A stretch of 64,000 nucleotides of DNA from JBBREP01 sp036501845 (GTDB lineage Bacteria; Actinomycetota; Acidimicrobiia; IMCC26256; PALSA-610), in the NCBI GenBank assembly GCA_036501845.1, contig DASXZO010000157.1:46283-110282 (forward strand). Direction: 5' to 3'. The position numbers and the translations under genes are program-made. The notes under the pieces are model-generated. The model ran no database searches. It was not told the DNA's origin and saw nothing but the letters and a program-made list of their open reading frames with translations. Below are positions 60,709 to 64,000 of the stretch, one piece after another (positions within the stretch are counted from its first letter, which is position 1; every line of letters begins with the position of its first letter).

Positions 60709-62208
60709 GTGACGAGTAGTGACGAACTTGTGTGCGAGTGGTGCGGGCGGCCCTTCACGCGTGTGAACAGCAAGGGGCCTGCGCCGAAGTACTGCTGCGC
60801 CGCACATCGCAAGCGTGCATACGAGGCCCGTGAGCGCGACCGCCTCCGGGCCGTTGACCAGAGGGTGGCCGAGGTCACGAAGGGATCGCCGGCGTTGGCG
60901 AAGGTCAGCGCGCAGGCGACCGAGGCCATGAAGGCGTCGTCGGCGTTCTCGGCGCTCAACGCCCAGGCGGCCAACGTGCTCAAGGGCGCGTCGCCCACGA
61001 AGTTGAGCCTGCAGGCTGCGGCGATGTCGAACATGGTGGACACGTCGTCGCTCGCGAAGGTGACCTCGGCCGCGAGCGAGGCGATGAAGGCGCTGAACGC
61101 GTCGCCCTACACCAAGATGCACGAGCAGCTGGTGGGCATGTCGAAGGTGGCGGAGGCGTCGTCGCTCGCAAAGGTGAGCTCGGCCGCGAGCGAGGCGATG
61201 AAGGCTCTGAACGCGTCGCCCTACACCAAGATGCACGAGCAGCTGGTGGGCATGAAGGCGATCGGCGCGTCGCCGTACGGCAAGGTGGGCTCGGCGGCGG
61301 CCGAGGCGATGAAGGCTCTGAACACCGCTCCCTACAACAAGATGCACGAGCAACTGGTGGGCATGTCGAAGGTGGCGGAGGCGTCGTCGCTCACGAAGGT
61401 GGGCTTGGCCGCGAGCGAGGCGATGAAAGCGCTGAACGCGTCGCCCTACACCAAGATGCACGACCAGCTCGCCGAGATGATGAAGGTCGACGCGTCGTTC
61501 ATGCAGGCGAGCAAGCAAGTCGCCGAGATGAAGGTCGACACGTCGTTCATGCAGGCGAGCAAGCAAGTCGCCGAGATGATGAAGGTCGACACGTCGTTCA
61601 TGCAGGCGAGCAAGCAAGTCGCCGAGAAGATGAAGTTCGACACGTCGTTCCTGCAGGCGAGCAAGCAAGCCGCCGAGATCGTCATGAAGGCGTCCGATCC
61701 GCCTTCGTTCTTGAAGGCGAGTGAGCAGGTCGCGCAGTTGATGAAGGCCGCGCCGCCGCTGCGGGCCGCAGTCAATGAGACGCTGAAGGCGCGACCTTGG
61801 CTGGCGGATGCGGTGCGCTCCATGCCCGTGCTCGACGACGAGGAAGATGAGCCGTCGTTGGCGGCGACGATCGAACAGCATCTCGAGGCCGCCCCGGAGT
61901 TGGTCGCCGTTTTCGATGCGCTCGAGACCGAGTACGAATCAGCGGGCTCGGACGACGATGTCGCGCAGCGCCAGCTAGACGCGATCGGCGCTGTACTCGC
62001 GCTTGCGCTCTACTGCGCGACATGGAACACCGCGGTTGGGTATGTGCAGGCCGCTGTCGAGAGCGCGCTCACCAGCGCTGCGCTTTGGCTGCAGACACTC
62101 GGCGCGCTGGACAACGCCTCCCCCACGTTCCACGGTGCGGTGATCGCGCTGACGATCTGGCTCGCAATCGGCAACAAGGGGCAAAAGCCGCCCGACCAAA
62201 ACGGCTAG
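60709..62208 (+). CDS. Zinc-finger, coiled repeat, membrane protein of unknown function
   Basis: 499 residues from GTG 60709. The N-terminus is a small zinc finger, CEWCGRPF (C9, C12) and YCCAAHRKRAYEARERDR (C29 or C30, H33), of the kind found in short DNA-binding proteins. Residues 110-258 are four repeats of about 36-38 residues (consensus SSLAKVSSAASEAMKALNAS then PYTKMHEQLVGMSKVAEA), then 258-325 are four repeats of 17-19 residues (MKVDTSFMQASKQVAEM). Both look like amphipathic helices. An acidic region (EDEEDEPS-like) and two or three C-terminal membrane helices (about 425-488) follow. The stop shares a CTAG with the end of the convergent integrase. No homologue recognised. Confidence 0.7.
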   Translation: MTSSDELVCEWCGRPFTRVNSKGPAPKYCCAAHRKRAYEARERDRLRAVDQRVAEVTKGSPALAKVSAQATEAMKASSAFSALNAQAANVLKGASPTKLSLQAAAMSNMVDTSSLAKVTSAASEAMKALNASPYTKMHEQLVGMSKVAEASSLAKVSSAASEAMKALNASPYTKMHEQLVGMKAIGASPYGKVGSAAAEAMKALNTAPYNKMHEQLVGMSKVAEASSLTKVGLAASEAMKALNASPYTKMHDQLAEMMKVDASFMQASKQVAEMKVDTSFMQASKQVAEMMKVDTSFMQASKQVAEKMKFDTSFLQASKQAAEIVMKASDPPSFLKASEQVAQLMKAAPPLRAAVNETLKARPWLADAVRSMPVLDDEEDEPSLAATIEQHLEAAPELVAVFDALETEYESAGSDDDVAQRQLDAIGAVLALALYCATWNTAVGYVQAAVESALTSAALWLQTLGALDNASPTFHGAVIALTIWLAIGNKGQKPPDQNG

Positions 62209-63084
62209 TCCAGTACATCAGCGGCGCGTGCTTTGACTCCGGTGTCCATTGGGTCGAGGTAGGAGCGCATCGTGGTGGCGGGGTCTGTGTGGTCGAGCAC
62301 TCGTTGAATGTCGAGTAGGTCGAAGTGATGCGCGCCGCTGTCGTCGGTTGAGCGGTGGAGGATTCCCGGCGGCTGTGCGGCGGAGGTCGCGTGGGCTCAT
62401 GTGTCCGAGTCCGGCGGTGGTGCTGATGCCGAGGACGATTCGTTGCACGCTGCACACCTGGCGGATCGGTCGACCCCACGACACGTGACCGGCACCAGCG
62501 CCGGGCTTCTCTCGGCAGACGAGCGGGTCGTCAGGTCGAAGCGGTCGACCGATGGCGGATTCGTAGCGGTCGAGGTACGTGCGGAGAAGGTCGACCAGTT
62601 TCGGGCCGAGGATGATCTTGCGGGCTCGGCTTCCTTTGCCAATCCAGTCGAGCCGTGCGGCGTCGAGGTCGAGGTTCCGCCGTTGCATGTTGATGATCTC
62701 GGCGGCGCGGACTCCGGCGAGTCCGAGGCGGATCAACAGTTCGTTGCGCAGTCCGGGTTCGGTGCCGTCCTGGCACGCTCCGACGAGAACGCCGAAGGCT
62801 TCGTCATGGGTGAGCCAGCGTGCGGGATGGGTGCCCTGCACTTTGCCGTAGAGCCGTGGGATGCGGCGCAGCGGGTTGTCTCGGCTCGCAAGTGTCTCGA
62901 CCAGCGCAGGATCCGACTCCCCGACCCGCACGCACCAGCGGAGAAACGTGCAGACCCGAGACAACCGATTGCGGATCGTGTTGTTCGCGACGCGCCGATG
63001 TTCACCAGCGCACCAGGACAACACGTCCGCTTCGGTGAGCGCGCGTGGATGCGGACGCCCCGAGACAGCGAAGAGGTCCGTCAA
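62205..63084 (-). pseudogene. Tyrosine integrase, frameshifted
   Basis: SAM-like domain (NTIRNRLSRVCTFLRWCVRVG) then catalytic Arg in GLAGVRAAEIINMQ, Lys in IGKGSRARKI and HxxR in HMSPRDLRR. The annotated frame loses homology after TAAG at about 62365, but the shifted frame continues GILHRSTDDSGAHHFDLLDI, QRVLDHTDPATTMRSYLDPM with the last His and catalytic Tyr, ending at TAG 62205-62207, which exactly meets the neighbouring stop. There is a one-base indel. Homology also continues upstream of TTG 63084 (FARRYSNPKTRHQYEAEL) with no start codon before rpsJ. Element integrase, probably inactive unless the shift is an error. Confidence 0.8.
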
Positions 63085-63205
63085 CTCGGCTTCGTACTGG
63101 TGCCGGGTCTTCGGGTTCGAGTAACGGCGCGCGAACTCAGCGATGAGATCGGCGACAAGCGGTGGACCGGTATGGAACCGGACGACGTTGCCGTCCGGAA
63201 CAGCG

Positions 63206-63526
63206 TTATACGGTCTGTATCTTGATCTCGATGTCGACGCCGGCGGGGAGGTCGAGGCGTTGGAGAGACTCGACGGTCTTGCCGGTGGGCTCGACGATGT
63301 CGATCAGACGCTTGTGGATCCGCATCTCGAAGTGCTCGCGGCTGTCCTTGTCCTTGTGCGGTGAGCGGATCACGCAGTAGCGGCGTATCTCGGTGGGCAG
63401 CGGCACCGGGCCCTGGATCTTGGCCTGCGTGCGCACGACCGTCTCGACGATCTTCTTCGTCGACTGGTCGATCACCTCGTGGTCGTACGCCTTGAGCTTG
63501 ATCCGGATCTTCTGGCCAGCTGCCAT
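63206..63526 (-). CDS. rpsJ: 30S ribosomal protein S10
   Basis: 106 residues. KIRIKLKAYDHEVIDQSTKKIVETVVRT, KIQGPVPLPTEIRRYCVIRSPHKDKDSREHFEMR and the VDIEIKIQTV end are intact, so the neighbouring insertion left it functional. 21 bases after tuf. S10 is also the Nus-factor NusE in transcription antitermination. rplC does not follow. Confidence 0.98.
   Translation of the reverse strand: MAAGQKIRIKLKAYDHEVIDQSTKKIVETVVRTQAKIQGPVPLPTEIRRYCVIRSPHKDKDSREHFEMRIHKRLIDIVEPTGKTVESLQRLDLPAGVDIEIKIQTV
63215..63226. other. Candidate attachment-site repeat, right, inside rpsJ 3' end
   Basis: CTGTATCTTGAT codes for the IKIQ part of the S10 end. The integrase remnant begins within 10-130 bases of it. Confidence 0.35.
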
Positions 63527-63547
63527 CGTGATGCTCTCTCTGTCGCG

Positions 63548-64000
<453 letters not shown>

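Overview
The window is a high-GC (roughly 65-70%) bacterial chromosome segment. The actinobacterial-style str-S10-spc-alpha ribosomal arrangement, a zinc-binding S14, leaderless genes behind TAnnnT -10 boxes and a CIRCE-controlled groES suggest an actinobacterium. The very long GlmS-like protein makes class Acidimicrobiia my best guess, but that assignment is inference. Most of the window is ordinary chromosome with almost no tRNA/rRNA signal; the accessory parts are at about 3.8-7.0 kb and 53.6-63.2 kb.

Layout. 0-3.8 kb: a polytopic membrane protein translationally coupled to a membrane-anchored ATP-grasp protein. 3.8-7.0 kb: a module bracketed by a 25-bp inverted repeat, holding a small lipoprotein, a PIN-domain protein with its partner, and an IS5-type transposase. 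7.0-18.4 kb: a seven-gene minus-strand operon of prepilin-like and TadE/TadG-like proteins, dominated by a 1,983-residue pseudopilin that carries nine FN3 domains and three six-repeat NHL propellers. 18.5-20.2 kb: an acyl-CoA synthetase. 20.2-33.9 kb: a minus-strand housekeeping block, in transcription order rplM, rpsI, glmM, a giant glmS, nnr, alr, an alpha/beta hydrolase, a family-4 uracil-DNA glycosylase, tsaE, tsaB, rimI, tsaD, groES. It links wall-sugar and D-alanine supply with tRNA t6A synthesis. 34-37.2 kb (+): a phosphodiesterase-family protein and two paralogous lipoproteins. 37.3-53.6 kb (-): rplC to truA, the S10, spc and alpha ribosomal clusters with secY, adk, infA and rpoA.

The S10 operon is split. 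rpsJ (63.2-63.5 kb) and tuf are separated from rplC (53.6 kb) by about 9.6 kb. That stretch contains a methyltransferase, a DUF2079 membrane protein, a PhyH-type dioxygenase and then what looks like an integrated rolling-circle element: an origin-like region, HUH Rep, sigma factor, membrane partner, a large repeat protein and a broken tyrosine integrase against the 3' end of rpsJ. rplC has its own plausible promoter and a leader hairpin.

The most interesting signals are: infA with no conventional start codon (AUC at the Met position); NHL propellers nested inside FN3 domains; two families of short repeats that sit exactly between ribosomal/housekeeping genes and supply their ribosome-binding sites, one of which also occurs inside coding sequence; micro-ORFs that exactly fill the gaps rplN-rplX and tsaB-rimI; and the split S10 operon with its candidate origin and att-like repeats.
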